Notes under the pieces: generated by a model
The model's input: only the letters and a program-made list of their open reading frames with translations
The model's database searches: none
What the model was told of the DNA's origin: nothing
Program-made: the position numbers and the translations under genes
Shown: positions 1 to 8,538 of the stretch, piece by piece
Layout: every line of letters begins with the position of its first letter
Position numbering within the stretch: position 1 is the first letter of the stretch
NCBI GenBank assembly: GCA_002437245.1
Contig: DJOQ01000049.1
Coordinates: 833 to 25,312, forward strand
DNA length: 24,480 bases
Direction of reading: 5' to 3'
DNA from: Ruminococcaceae bacterium UBA6434
GTDB taxonomy: Bacteria > Bacillota > Clostridia > Oscillospirales > Acutalibacteraceae

Positions 1-95
1 ATCCTGCCGTAATCCATGTTAAAACTTACAGCTTTGATAAAGAACAGCGTAAGCTTAACAATATGGATTTAAAAACGACCATCGTGGTTTCGTAA
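1..95 (+). CDS. 3' end of an upstream gene (partial, unidentified)
   Basis: Reading from base 3, an open frame gives 30 residues beginning PAVIHVKTYSFDKEQ and ending KTTIVVS before TAA at 93-95; the other two plus frames stop within 21 bases. The composition (alternating hydrophobic and polar residues) suits the last beta strands of a secreted or surface protein, but the piece is too short to name. Only 47 bases separate its stop from the next ATG, with no terminator or clear promoter between, so it is probably co-transcribed with the surface-protein genes that follow. That makes the operon longer than the window shows. The start of this gene lies outside the window. Confidence 0.6.
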   Translation, partial: PAVIHVKTYSFDKEQRKLNNMDLKTTIVVS

Positions 96-142
96 GAAAC
101 TATATTTCAAAATACAGATTTTGAGGAAAGGAGTTGCAGTTT

Positions 143-3100
143 ATGCAAAAAAATTCAAAGATTAAAATCGGAAAAAGCATAACTGCTGTGCTGCTTTGCG
201 CAGTGCTTTTGGTTACATCGTTGCCGCTTGTCTTGGCAAAAGACCCCAGCACATATGATCCGGTACCTACTTTTGATGACAAAGACAAAAGTAGTTTATC
301 GGCGGTATTGGGCGATGACGGCGGAATTACGGTCAGCTTCCCCGAAGCCAAAGTAAGCAATCGCAAAACAGCCAAGAGTGTGTCAGGGTATATGTTAGAG
401 CTTGTTGATCTCGGTACATATACCGAAGTTCACACAAGCACGATTTTGCTGCGCAAGATGGTTAGTCCCACCGGTACCGCACCGTACACGGCTGAGATTA
501 CGGCAGACGAAATCAAGAAAAAAGTCCCTGAGGGTCTTTCTGACGACCACCGCTACAATGTGTCGGTAACGGCATATGACAGCGAGGGTTGGTTCTCTGA
601 AACTCTCAATGCGTTTGTTTCGGATATTCCCGTATACGTCTATGATAAGGACGCATACGCTCCCGTTACAAACAATGCGCTTGCCGCACGTGAAGTTCTT
701 ACGTTTGAGGGAAAAGCCAATTCGGGCGACGGCCACGGTACGTACTCGGACTACGGCACAAACGAAAGAACGGACAGCGATAATAATACCCGCGGTTCTA
801 CGGGTTCGCTTGACTTTATGCAGTCGGGTGGGCATCTTTCTTACGGCGGTATGACAGACCAGGTCGGTGCAGATTCGCCGACAGCGGGCGCTGTTGATAC
901 AAAAGGTTATCGTCTGCGCATCGAGTCGGCTGTAACGCAAGACAGTCCGCAGTCGTTCGACACCGCGTGGAGCCGTCAGACTTGGAACACGGCCGGTGCT
1001 ACCGAAATTTGGTACTGGCTCGACTTTTCGCAGGTCAGCGTAACCGGTCTTTCGTTCCGCCTTCGTTCAAACGACAAGTGGTTTGCACAGGACTTTGACA
1101 ACAGCTACAGCAATGACAACACATATGACAGATACGGCGACATAATCTATTCTACGGTCGGTACCACAAAAGCCGGATACATGGGTGAAGACCCCTATAT
1201 ATTCCTGCAGCAGGAGGACGGCAGTTGGAAAAAGGTTATGCTCAATGACGGTACTGTTGACCTTGACCACTTCAAGGGCTATGTACGTATACCGCTTCAG
1301 TTTATGTGCTCCGAAACCGACTCCGTTGTTACAGATTCAAACGCGGATTTCGGCATAAATAACCCCGTATCGGATATGTACGTGTGGAACGATTCGGATA
1401 AGACTAAAGCAAATGCCGACAAGTATTATAATGACAGCATTAAGCTTTCACAGTCGGTAGTTGTTGACCCTGCCGGTACTTCAATATCCGATGCTCTTCT
1501 TGTAAGGCATTATTCTTTCAGAATCAACAAAACTTCTTGGACCAGCGGTTCATATTATATCGACGGCGGTATGATGCTCGCTCCGTGCGTTGACACTTCG
1601 GACGGCAGCAAAACAACAGCCGACTCTCCCAGAAGAGCATATATCGACAAGACTAAAATCGGCACGGGCGAAGATCCGGTAGTAAACCGTGAAAACGGCT
1701 ACAAAGCTATTGAGGACCTTATGTCGGCAGGTTTTAAGTTTACGGGCTGCACATATGACGCGTCTTCGACAACTCTCGAAACACGTGACGGCAGCGTCGG
1801 CAAATCAATATTCTTTGATAACGTACTTTTCTATCGTACCGACGGTGAAGAGTACAGCAGCAATACTCTTAACGGCAGCGTAAACACAGGTTCTCCCGTT
1901 AAGAACTATTATGACCAGGAGACCGAAATTCCGCGCGCTATATTTAACGCTTGCGATAAGTACATTGAAACCCCCGATTACAGCGATTTCCGCGCAGTAA
2001 AATATATCGAGGATCTTATTGCAGGTTATAAAAAGGCGGTTAAAGAATACAACGCCGACAACAGCGGTACCGTAGACGCTTCGTTCCTTGATGACGACAA
2101 GCTTGACGCCAAAGCCGCAGAGCTCGGTATGTCCGCAGCATGGCAGAAGTTTAAAGACGCCAAAAAGGCTTGTCAGGACGCAGGAACTTACGGTTCGGAA
2201 AACTCGGGTGCAGAGGATATTATTCCGATGCTCGCAAAATCCATTGAAAAGCTCCCCGCCTTCAATGAGGAAACTCTCTATGTCAGCGACGAAGATAAAG
2301 CTGAAGTTAAGAAAATATACAATATGTATATTAAGCTTAATTTAGGTCAGCTTAACATGCTCGGCAAAGCCAATGAGGAAAAAATTCTCAAGTACTTTGA
2401 CTATATGGAAAATGAACTTGCGAATAACTCGGTCGTTGTAGGTCAGAGCCTTACCAATAATAAGTATATTCCCTTTGCTAATTTTGATAACTTAAAAACG
2501 GGCACCCGTGCTTGGCAGTTTGAAAACTCAAAGAATGTAGGTACGGTCGGTTCCGACTATTACTACACAAAGGGATTTATGACATACACGGTTCCGTTTG
2601 CGGCAATTTCCGCACACAGTACGGACCTTGCTACACCTACGCTTATACCGTCGGGTGCTCTCGGTAACGACCCGCAGAGAAATGGTATTACCGATTACAA
2701 GCAAAACGCCGCATGGGCAACCGTTACAAACGGCGGTTCTCAGGGCTCCAAGGGCGCTACCGTTAAGATTGACAGCCAGTACTACGAGAGTAAAAAAGGC
2801 TGGTACAACGGCTTAAGCGTTACCAAAAACCTTACCGACGCAAACACTTATGACGAATTGAGAAACGGAAACAATATGTCTTCCGAAAGTCTCGGCGATT
2901 TTGCTCATACTTATAATAAATCGGATAAGGTAAACGAGACAGACCGTTTGGCTCTTGTCTTCTATGCGGATTTCTCTCAGATTTCCGACTTCAGTATGGC
3001 GTTCAACATCAGTTCTTATTATGACGGTGCTGCCGATGACTATACCCTTGACGCCGGCAGCGATGTTGACAACGCTTACTTCTACATCATTAACCCGAAT

Positions 3101-5392
3101 ACGGGTGAGTGGGCGAAGTGCACGGCTCAGAATGAGGGCGCAAGAAGAATTTACAACTATACTTCCGAATACGGTATAGATACAAACGGCGACGGCACAG
3201 TTGATATGACCATCAACAATTATAAGGGTTATATCATGATACCGCTCTTCCAGTTCAGAAGAGGTGTTCAGGGTATTTCGGCATCTTCAAACTATCGTCT
3301 TGACGAAAAAGCCGAAGCGCTTAACAACATCTTCCGTATATCCATAGGTGTAGCTCCCGTTTCGGAGGCTTCCGCCAAGAATATGGACGGTAAGTCCTTC
3401 ACGATAGACTCTATCGGCTTCACCTATGCACAGGGTTCGTATTACGGTGACAAGGTTAACAGCAGAAACGACGCCGGATTTGATGAATTCCTGCAAGTTA
3501 AGTCTTTTACGGCGGCTCAGTTTGAAGCTGCGGTTGCGGATATTGATATGTATAAGAAAAATACCCGTACCGAAAAAATAAACACCGCACTTGCTCTTTA
3601 TGCAAAGCTCACCGATTATCAGAAGAGCATCAAATCCGTTACAAGAGCTTACGACGTACTTACTAAATACAAGAATATAAATGACGGTATTGAGAAAGAC
3701 GTTGACAACGCAGAGATAGTTCCGGCAGATCTTAAAACCAAAATCGAGGCGCTTTCCTCTAAGGCGACGGGAGCTTCGATAACAGGCGATTACGACCTTC
3801 CGTATCCCGGACTTATCACCGACCCGACCGACAGCACGAAGGCTGTTATAAACTATGACGCTTACGGCCTTACCGCCGAGGGAGTACAAGAAGTAATCGA
3901 TATGTACGAAAAATCCTATAAGCGTTATACCGACGAAGCTCTTACGGCACTCGGCACCGAGGACGCCCAAAAGCTTGAAAACGCCTATAATGCCGCAAAG
4001 CGCTTAAGACTTCTCGAAGAATATCTTGACGGTTTTAAGAGCGATTCGGGTTCCGATATAATAGGTCTTCGCGGACTTCGCGATAAGCTGCTCGCTATGT
4101 ATGCTACAAGCGGAACCGAAACAGACCTTACGGAAGCGTTAAAACTTGTGCCTACGAAGAATGCCGATAATGAATTTTCATTGGACGCCATCAAAGACTA
4201 CAATTCTTCGTATACGGATCTTGATTATTATGCTAAGGTAATACTCAGAGACGGCAAAAATCTTCCTACGGCGTACGCAGGCTACGGCAAAGCGGCAACC
4301 GCTATTCCGAAAGTTCTTGCCAATATTCAGACTTACACCGATGACTTCACCGGCAAGACGGTTAAAGGCGGCGTTGTTCGTCTTGAAGAAAAATACACGG
4401 CTCTTTATAACACCGTTAAGAGTGCTATGGACAGCAACGGTATTCAGAACCTTGACGCCATAACCGAAGCGGTTGACGAGTACAATTCATTCATAAGTTG
4501 TTTCCATAATATTCAGGAGGTTAACGACGGTAACGCAGTCGGCTCTTCCGAGAACGAAGCTCTCCACGGCATCAACGATGTACTTCGTCTCTTCCCGAAC
4601 TTTACTGCGGAAACAGACAAAGACAGTGTTGCTCTCAATAAAGACGCTCCTACGGGAACCGCAACATTTAATCTTCTCAACGCGGTTGACTATCCGGACG
4701 GAAGCTACACACTTCGTGTAACCTCACAGAACGGCGGTCTTAAAGACGCTGCGGGCGGTGTTCACGATTATACCGTAGCTATGACGGGCGTAATCGACAA
4801 GACCGCAAACGCAAGCGCTCTTAAAACCTCTCCGGAAACCGCGGACATCGAGAACAATACCGCCTCGGCGGCAAATCCGAAGACCGTAGGATTTACGTTT
4901 ACCGTTGACCCGACTAAAGTAACAACTACGAGCGACGATGTCATCATAATAGAGCTTGTTGATAAAACTACGGGCGAGGTTGCTGTTGATAAGACAACAA
5001 ATGAGCCTGTCAGAAAGACCATCACTCTTCATTTTGCCGCGGATGATTTCTTTGAAGTCACAATCCCTGCGGAAATAGATGTTCCTTGGGGCGAGACAAA
5101 TGCAGTCGATGTTTCCTATAAGGTTACGTCTTCACTTGATACGGGCAGCAGCCTTTCGGTTTCTGTAGCACGCAGCGCTTCTGTCGCAGACGACACTCTC
5201 ACCAATGCCGCTACAACGACATACGCTCTTCCGTATACTTCACAGAATTTCAAATCCACAGTATTTACCGGTGTAAATTCAAGCGCACTTCCCGCCGATA
5301 AGCCCGAAATGGTTATTACCGGTTGGCAGTCGGCTCCGATAGCCGAGTATTCAACTACTCTTACTTACACGGTAGATTACACAAAAGGTTAA
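143..5392 (+). CDS. Giant secreted multidomain surface protein with C-terminal paralog-type module
   Basis: This encodes about 1749 residues. I chose ATG at 143 because AAAGGAG at 127-133 sits nine bases upstream; a TTG at 134 in the same frame is too close to it. Residues 1-32 are a signal peptide (Lys-rich start, hydrophobic core, likely cut after LVLA). Visible regions in order: a fibronectin-like beta region (about 45-185); a large beta-rich domain (about 183-572) resembling carbohydrate-binding jelly rolls; a helical charged stretch (about 600-760); a second copy of the beta domain (about 774-1097); a long helical region (about 1115-1490) resembling FIVAR-type spacers; and a beta-rich end. 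Residues 1636-1749 match the domain of the seven small proteins encoded immediately downstream. There is no LPXTG, transmembrane tail or dockerin, and no catalytic motif I recognise. An adhesin, tip or scaffold role is inference from architecture and operon position. Confidence 0.85.
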   Translation: MQKNSKIKIGKSITAVLLCAVLLVTSLPLVLAKDPSTYDPVPTFDDKDKSSLSAVLGDDGGITVSFPEAKVSNRKTAKSVSGYMLELVDLGTYTEVHTSTILLRKMVSPTGTAPYTAEITADEIKKKVPEGLSDDHRYNVSVTAYDSEGWFSETLNAFVSDIPVYVYDKDAYAPVTNNALAAREVLTFEGKANSGDGHGTYSDYGTNERTDSDNNTRGSTGSLDFMQSGGHLSYGGMTDQVGADSPTAGAVDTKGYRLRIESAVTQDSPQSFDTAWSRQTWNTAGATEIWYWLDFSQVSVTGLSFRLRSNDKWFAQDFDNSYSNDNTYDRYGDIIYSTVGTTKAGYMGEDPYIFLQQEDGSWKKVMLNDGTVDLDHFKGYVRIPLQFMCSETDSVVTDSNADFGINNPVSDMYVWNDSDKTKANADKYYNDSIKLSQSVVVDPAGTSISDALLVRHYSFRINKTSWTSGSYYIDGGMMLAPCVDTSDGSKTTADSPRRAYIDKTKIGTGEDPVVNRENGYKAIEDLMSAGFKFTGCTYDASSTTLETRDGSVGKSIFFDNVLFYRTDGEEYSSNTLNGSVNTGSPVKNYYDQETEIPRAIFNACDKYIETPDYSDFRAVKYIEDLIAGYKKAVKEYNADNSGTVDASFLDDDKLDAKAAELGMSAAWQKFKDAKKACQDAGTYGSENSGAEDIIPMLAKSIEKLPAFNEETLYVSDEDKAEVKKIYNMYIKLNLGQLNMLGKANEEKILKYFDYMENELANNSVVVGQSLTNNKYIPFANFDNLKTGTRAWQFENSKNVGTVGSDYYYTKGFMTYTVPFAAISAHSTDLATPTLIPSGALGNDPQRNGITDYKQNAAWATVTNGGSQGSKGATVKIDSQYYESKKGWYNGLSVTKNLTDANTYDELRNGNNMSSESLGDFAHTYNKSDKVNETDRLALVFYADFSQISDFSMAFNISSYYDGAADDYTLDAGSDVDNAYFYIINPNTGEWAKCTAQNEGARRIYNYTSEYGIDTNGDGTVDMTINNYKGYIMIPLFQFRRGVQGISASSNYRLDEKAEALNNIFRISIGVAPVSEASAKNMDGKSFTIDSIGFTYAQGSYYGDKVNSRNDAGFDEFLQVKSFTAAQFEAAVADIDMYKKNTRTEKINTALALYAKLTDYQKSIKSVTRAYDVLTKYKNINDGIEKDVDNAEIVPADLKTKIEALSSKATGASITGDYDLPYPGLITDPTDSTKAVINYDAYGLTAEGVQEVIDMYEKSYKRYTDEALTALGTEDAQKLENAYNAAKRLRLLEEYLDGFKSDSGSDIIGLRGLRDKLLAMYATSGTETDLTEALKLVPTKNADNEFSLDAIKDYNSSYTDLDYYAKVILRDGKNLPTAYAGYGKAATAIPKVLANIQTYTDDFTGKTVKGGVVRLEEKYTALYNTVKSAMDSNGIQNLDAITEAVDEYNSFISCFHNIQEVNDGNAVGSSENEALHGINDVLRLFPNFTAETDKDSVALNKDAPTGTATFNLLNAVDYPDGSYTLRVTSQNGGLKDAAGGVHDYTVAMTGVIDKTANASALKTSPETADIENNTASAANPKTVGFTFTVDPTKVTTTSDDVIIIELVDKTTGEVAVDKTTNEPVRKTITLHFAADDFFEVTIPAEIDVPWGETNAVDVSYKVTSSLDTGSSLSVSVARSASVADDTLTNAATTTYALPYTSQNFKSTVFTGVNSSALPADKPEMVITGWQSAPIAEYSTTLTYTVDYTKG
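5048..5389 (+). other. Module in the giant protein shared with the seven small secreted proteins
   Basis: The last ~114 residues of the giant protein start FFEVTIPAEIDVPWG and finish APIAEYSTTLTYTVDY. They line up along their full length with the mature part of each downstream small protein: a TIPA(D/E) strand, an invariant Trp, a Y-x-V-x-S-x-L strand, a central ALPYT (LPYT in most paralogs), a second Trp, and a terminal Y-x-x-TLT(F/Y)T strand. The closest relative by eye is the last paralog (8539-9018), which shares APIAEY and TYTV near the end. The module is not followed by any anchor. The alignment was made by eye, not by a search. Confidence 0.8.
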
Positions 5393-5436
5393 TTAACAGT
5401 TTAAATGTTTTATTAAGACCATAAGGAGGTGGTTCT

Positions 5437-5910
5437 ATGAAGAAAACATTATCGATTTTGCTCTCAATTCTTTTACTGTCGCTCGTGACTGTTCCGTCTT
5501 TCGCGGCTACACTTACAAAAGAGAACCCCGTAGGTTCCGTAAAGATTTCTACCGGCGAGGGCAAACAGGATGAGTATGAGCTTACAATTCCTGCCGACAC
5601 CGAAATACCGTGGGAGTCCTCTTCCTACGATATAGGTAAGGTTACAGCAACAAAGTTGTGGCTGTCTCCCGGCAAGACCGTTAAGGTGGCTGTTTCGTCA
5701 CAAAACGGATTAAAGCTCGTCAACACCGCGGACAGCTCAAAGACTATCGCCTACACGCTTACAGGCGCAGAGCAAATGGCGTTTTTACCGGGCGAATATA
5801 TGAAGTCTTATGACCTCTCCGTTAACATCACAGAGGCTGAATGGCAAAAAGCCGCTTCGGGTGAGCATACCGATGTTCTTACCTTTACGGCAGAATATAC
5901 CAATGCGTAA
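5437..5910 (+). CDS. Small secreted beta-domain protein, paralog 1 of 7
   Basis: This is a 157-residue protein. A near-perfect AAGGAGGTGG ribosome site lies just before the ATG and is stronger than those of paralogs 2-7. Residues 1-23 form a signal peptide ending PSFA. The mature part has a short N-terminal strand (GSVKIST), then the family core ELTIPADTEIPW (Trp59), a central AYTLTG, the second Trp in EAEW, and the closing strand DVLTFTAEY. It departs from paralogs 2-6 in having IPWES where they have (Y/K)WG, and here it resembles the IDVPWG of the giant protein's module. It lies 44 bases after the giant gene. I know no named family for it; a structural surface subunit is inference. No cysteines, anchor or sortase motif are visible. 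Confidence 0.8.
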   Translation: MKKTLSILLSILLLSLVTVPSFAATLTKENPVGSVKISTGEGKQDEYELTIPADTEIPWESSSYDIGKVTATKLWLSPGKTVKVAVSSQNGLKLVNTADSSKTIAYTLTGAEQMAFLPGEYMKSYDLSVNITEAEWQKAASGEHTDVLTFTAEYTNA

Positions 5911-5932
5911 TAAACTATAAGGAGATAAAATT

Positions 5933-6442
5933 ATGAAAAAGCTTATTTCAATCGCACTCGCAGCGGCTATGCTCGCAGCGGTTTCGGTTCCTGCATTTGC
6001 GGCTAACCCCATAACCAAGGACACAGAGCAGACCGGCACAACCATAATTAAGACATCTACAAAAACAGGCCCCGATTCGCCCGATGACGACGCTGTTAAA
6101 TACACCGTTACAATTCCTGCCGACACAGAAATTTACTGGGGCACCGAGGAGACAGACCTCGTTTACTCTGTTGAGTCTCACCTCAAGAGAGGTCAGGCAC
6201 TCAAAGTTACCGTAGCAGGCACAGGCTCTATGAAGACCGATGCTGCCGCAGGCGAAGTTTACACTCTTCCCTATACTCTTTCGGGCGACACCGCATTCGT
6301 AGCTTCAAGCCCCGTTATTTACGGCAGCAAAGAAGCTCCGGCTGTTGACAAAAACCTCAAGGTTACAATAAGCAGCGAAGACTGGAACAAGGCTGTTGTT
6401 GATGTTTACAACGACACTCTTACCTTCACCGCTGAGGTTTAA
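5933..6442 (+). CDS. Small secreted beta-domain protein, paralog 2 of 7
   Basis: This 169-residue protein starts at ATG 5933 behind AAGGAGA, 22 bases after paralog 1. The signal peptide (MKKLISIALAAAMLAAVSVP, ending AFA at 23) is almost letter-for-letter that of paralogs 3, 4 and 6. The mature N-terminus has NPITKD and a strand TTIIKTST, followed by an acidic linker GPDSPDDDAVK. The core is YTVTIPADTEIYWG (Trp69); then come LPYTLSGDT, the second Trp in SEDW, and NDTLTFTAEV at the very end. It is a close tandem duplicate of paralog 3: a 29-base stretch at 6089-6117 is identical to 6622-6650. Function is unknown; repeated secreted subunits in one operon suggest a structural role. Confidence 0.8.
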   Translation: MKKLISIALAAAMLAAVSVPAFAANPITKDTEQTGTTIIKTSTKTGPDSPDDDAVKYTVTIPADTEIYWGTEETDLVYSVESHLKRGQALKVTVAGTGSMKTDAAAGEVYTLPYTLSGDTAFVASSPVIYGSKEAPAVDKNLKVTISSEDWNKAVVDVYNDTLTFTAEV

Positions 6443-6465
6443 TTTTTGAAAAGGAGACAATTACA

Positions 6466-6963
6466 ATGAAAAAACTTATTTCAATTGCACTTGCAGCGGC
6501 TATGCTCGCAGCAGTTTCGGTTTCCTCTTTCGCAGCTAACCCCATAACCAAGGAGACTGACAACACCGGTACCGCTATTGTTAAGACTTCTACAAAAACA
6601 GGCCCCGATGCTCCCGATGATGACGCTGTTAAATACACCGTTACAATTCCGGCTGACACCACAATTTACTGGGGCGCAGAGGAGACGGCTCTTGACGGCT
6701 TCACAGCCGAGTCTCACCTTAAATACGGCCAAAAGCTCAAAATCACCGTTGCTAATACTGATACCATGAAGCTTGCGGATGATAATTCGGTAACTCTTCC
6801 TTACACCCTTTCGGGCGATACGGAATTTACGGCTTCAAGCCCCGTTATCAATCCCGCTCAGGCTCTCGAGCTCAAGGTTAATGTATCTGCCGACGATTGG
6901 AACAACGCAATTGTAGGCGAGTACAGCGATACTCTTACCTTCACAGTTGGCGTTGTATCCTGA
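6466..6963 (+). CDS. Small secreted beta-domain protein, paralog 3 of 7
   Basis: This 165-residue protein has AAAAGGAG upstream of the ATG and a 23-base gap from paralog 2. The signal peptide ends VSSFA at 23. The mature part has NPITKE, strand TAIVKTST, the same acidic linker as paralog 2 with a Ser-to-Ala change, the core TIPADTTIYWG (Trp69), LPYTLSGDT, the second Trp in ADDW, and SDTLTFTVGV. The C-terminal half is shorter than in paralog 2 and has more substitutions than the N-terminal half. That pattern suggests a recent duplication followed by divergence, or partial gene conversion over the 5' half. No anchor or recognised catalytic motif is present. Confidence 0.8.
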   Translation: MKKLISIALAAAMLAAVSVSSFAANPITKETDNTGTAIVKTSTKTGPDAPDDDAVKYTVTIPADTTIYWGAEETALDGFTAESHLKYGQKLKITVANTDTMKLADDNSVTLPYTLSGDTEFTASSPVINPAQALELKVNVSADDWNNAIVGEYSDTLTFTVGVVS

Positions 6964-6984
6964 TTTTAAAAGGAGATAGCTACA

Positions 6985-7485
6985 ATGAAAAAATTACTTT
7001 CAATAGCTCTTGCGGCAGCAATGCTCGCGGCGGTTTCCGTTCCGTCATTTGCTGCTGACAAGACTCTCACAAACGACCATACATCGGATACGGCTAAAGT
7101 TATTACTTCTACAAAAACCGGTCCCGATGGTCCCGAGGCTACATCTTACACAGTAACTTTCCCGGCAGAGACCACAATTTACTGGGGCACAGAAAGCACC
7201 GACTTTACTTACAATGTAAAATGCCAGCTCAAAACGAATGACCGTCTCAATGTTACGGTAGAAAAAGAAGCCGGCACAACCGACCTTACAGCTACCACAG
7301 CCGGCAATACCGCAACTCTTCCCTTCAGCGTAGCAGGCACCGCATCTTATACTTCAGCCTCTGCCGTTGTTGCAGGTGAAGACGTTAATGCAGCGTTAAA
7401 TATTGCCGCAGCCGATTGGGCAAAGGTTCCGGTTGATGAGTATCAGGGTAACCTGACTCTTACGGTTTCTGTAGTAAATGCTTAA
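6985..7485 (+). CDS. Small secreted beta-domain protein, paralog 4 of 7
   Basis: This 166-residue protein lies 21 bases after paralog 3, with AAAAGGAG before the ATG. The signal peptide is MKKLLSIALAAAMLAAVSVP, cut after SFA at 23. The mature region starts DKTLTND, then a strand AKVITSTKTGPDGP, the core YTVTFPAETTIYWG (Trp67), a Thr-rich loop (about 98-110), LPFSVAGT, the second Trp in AADW, and GNLTLTVSV. It shares the TTIYWGTE block with paralogs 2, 3 and 5 but has replaced GDT with GTA in the central turn. One cysteine (in VKCQL) is present, which is unusual among the paralogs; no partner cysteine is visible in the mature protein. Confidence 0.8.
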   Translation: MKKLLSIALAAAMLAAVSVPSFAADKTLTNDHTSDTAKVITSTKTGPDGPEATSYTVTFPAETTIYWGTESTDFTYNVKCQLKTNDRLNVTVEKEAGTTDLTATTAGNTATLPFSVAGTASYTSASAVVAGEDVNAALNIAAADWAKVPVDEYQGNLTLTVSVVNA

Positions 7486-7514
7486 GTCCTTTTTAAATTC
7501 AAGGAGAACCAATT

Positions 7515-7994
7515 ATGAAAAAAATTGTTTCAATAGTCATTGCGGCAGCAATGCTCTTGGCTATGTCGGTTCCCGCTTTTGCTGCAAATAAAACAATAGA
7601 TCAGTCTACTTCCGGCGGCGTCGGTAACTCTTCCGTAGTTACCGACAGAAGCGGAATAAGCGGTTCCTTTACCGTTACTTATCCCGCCGAAACCACAATT
7701 TATTGGGGTACCGAAAGTACAAAAATCGACTATACCGTATCGAGCACGCTTGTGAGCGGCAATAACCTTCGTGTTACTGTAGTTCAGGATAGCGCAAGTC
7801 TCCATACAGGCAGCGGCAGACTTCTTCCTTACACCATAGCCGGTGATACAAACATAACAACCGGTCACGAGACAGTTACCGACAGCGCATATTCGGTAAA
7901 TGTCGATATTACTAAGGAAAACTGGGAATCTGTTTCCATTGATGAGTATGAAGATACTCTCACCTTTACCGCTTCGGTTGAAGCGATAGCTTAA
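7515..7994 (+). CDS. Small secreted beta-domain protein, paralog 5 of 7
   Basis: This 159-residue protein has AAGGAGA before ATG 7515 and a 29-base gap from paralog 4. The signal peptide (MKKIVSIVIAAAMLLAMSVP, ending AFA) is slightly diverged. The mature part has NKTIDQ, a Gly/Ser-rich segment and strand SSVVTDRS, the core FTVTYPAETTIYWGTES (Trp64), LPYTIAGDT, the second Trp in KENW, DEY, and EDTLTFTASV. It lacks the acidic GPDSPDDD linker of paralogs 2 and 3. All family landmarks are present, so it looks functional rather than decayed. Confidence 0.8.
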   Translation: MKKIVSIVIAAAMLLAMSVPAFAANKTIDQSTSGGVGNSSVVTDRSGISGSFTVTYPAETTIYWGTESTKIDYTVSSTLVSGNNLRVTVVQDSASLHTGSGRLLPYTIAGDTNITTGHETVTDSAYSVNVDITKENWESVSIDEYEDTLTFTASVEAIA

Positions 7995-8022
7995 TCAATA
8001 AAACCGGAAAAGGAGTTATATT

Positions 8023-8502
8023 ATGAAAAAGTTACTTTCAATAGTTCTTGCGGCGGCTATGCTCGCAGCAGTTTCCGTTCCGTCTTTTGCAGCTACAATC
8101 ACTCAGGACACAGCGGACGGCAAAGGTACTGCAACCGTTAAGACCGATACAACAAATGTTCCCGCTGACGGCTATTTCACAGTAGAATATCCTGCTGAAA
8201 TGAGCGTTAAATGGGGTGCCACGACCACAGCTTTCACTTACAACGTTAAGTCAACTCTTAAGACTGACAAACGTCTTTCCGTTTCGGTTGCTTCTGCCGA
8301 CGGCGCAATGAAGCCCGCTGCCGATAACGGCTATACCATTCCTTACACCTTCAGCGGCGACACTTCTGTTAAGACCGCTGCCGAGGTAGTTGATCAGGAT
8401 TGCACCATCAATGTTGACGTTGCAGCAGCAGCTTGGAACGCTACCATCACCGATTACAGCGATGCTACCGTTACCTTCACAGCAGCAGTAGTTGACAAAT
8501 AA
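8023..8502 (+). CDS. Small secreted beta-domain protein, paralog 6 of 7
   Basis: This 159-residue protein has AAAAGGAG before the ATG and lies 28 bases after paralog 5. The signal peptide is nearly identical to that of paralog 4 (ends SFA at 23). The mature protein has TITQD, strand GTATVKTDT, the core FTVEYPAEMSVKWG (Trp64; Lys replaces the Tyr before Trp), IPYTFSGDT, one Cys in DQDCTIN, the second Trp in AAAW, DYSDATVTFT and AAVVDK. It is intermediate between the TTIYWG inner group (paralogs 2-5) and the diverged end members. The role is inferred to match the other paralogs; no enzyme signature is seen. Confidence 0.8.
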   Translation: MKKLLSIVLAAAMLAAVSVPSFAATITQDTADGKGTATVKTDTTNVPADGYFTVEYPAEMSVKWGATTTAFTYNVKSTLKTDKRLSVSVASADGAMKPAADNGYTIPYTFSGDTSVKTAAEVVDQDCTINVDVAAAAWNATITDYSDATVTFTAAVVDK

Positions 8503-8538
8503 TTTATTTAACATTAAGTATATTCAGGAGTTACAATT

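Noticed and set aside
134..142. TTG start three codons before the ATG of the giant protein
   Set aside because: The AAAGGAG site at 127-133 would abut it with no spacing; ATG at 143 has nine bases of spacing and gives a normal signal peptide.
395..940. Minus-strand open frame of 181 codons inside the giant gene (also 3287-3970)
   Set aside because: Both lie fully antisense to a well-supported coding sequence, have unlike codon composition and no recognisable domain or ribosome site.
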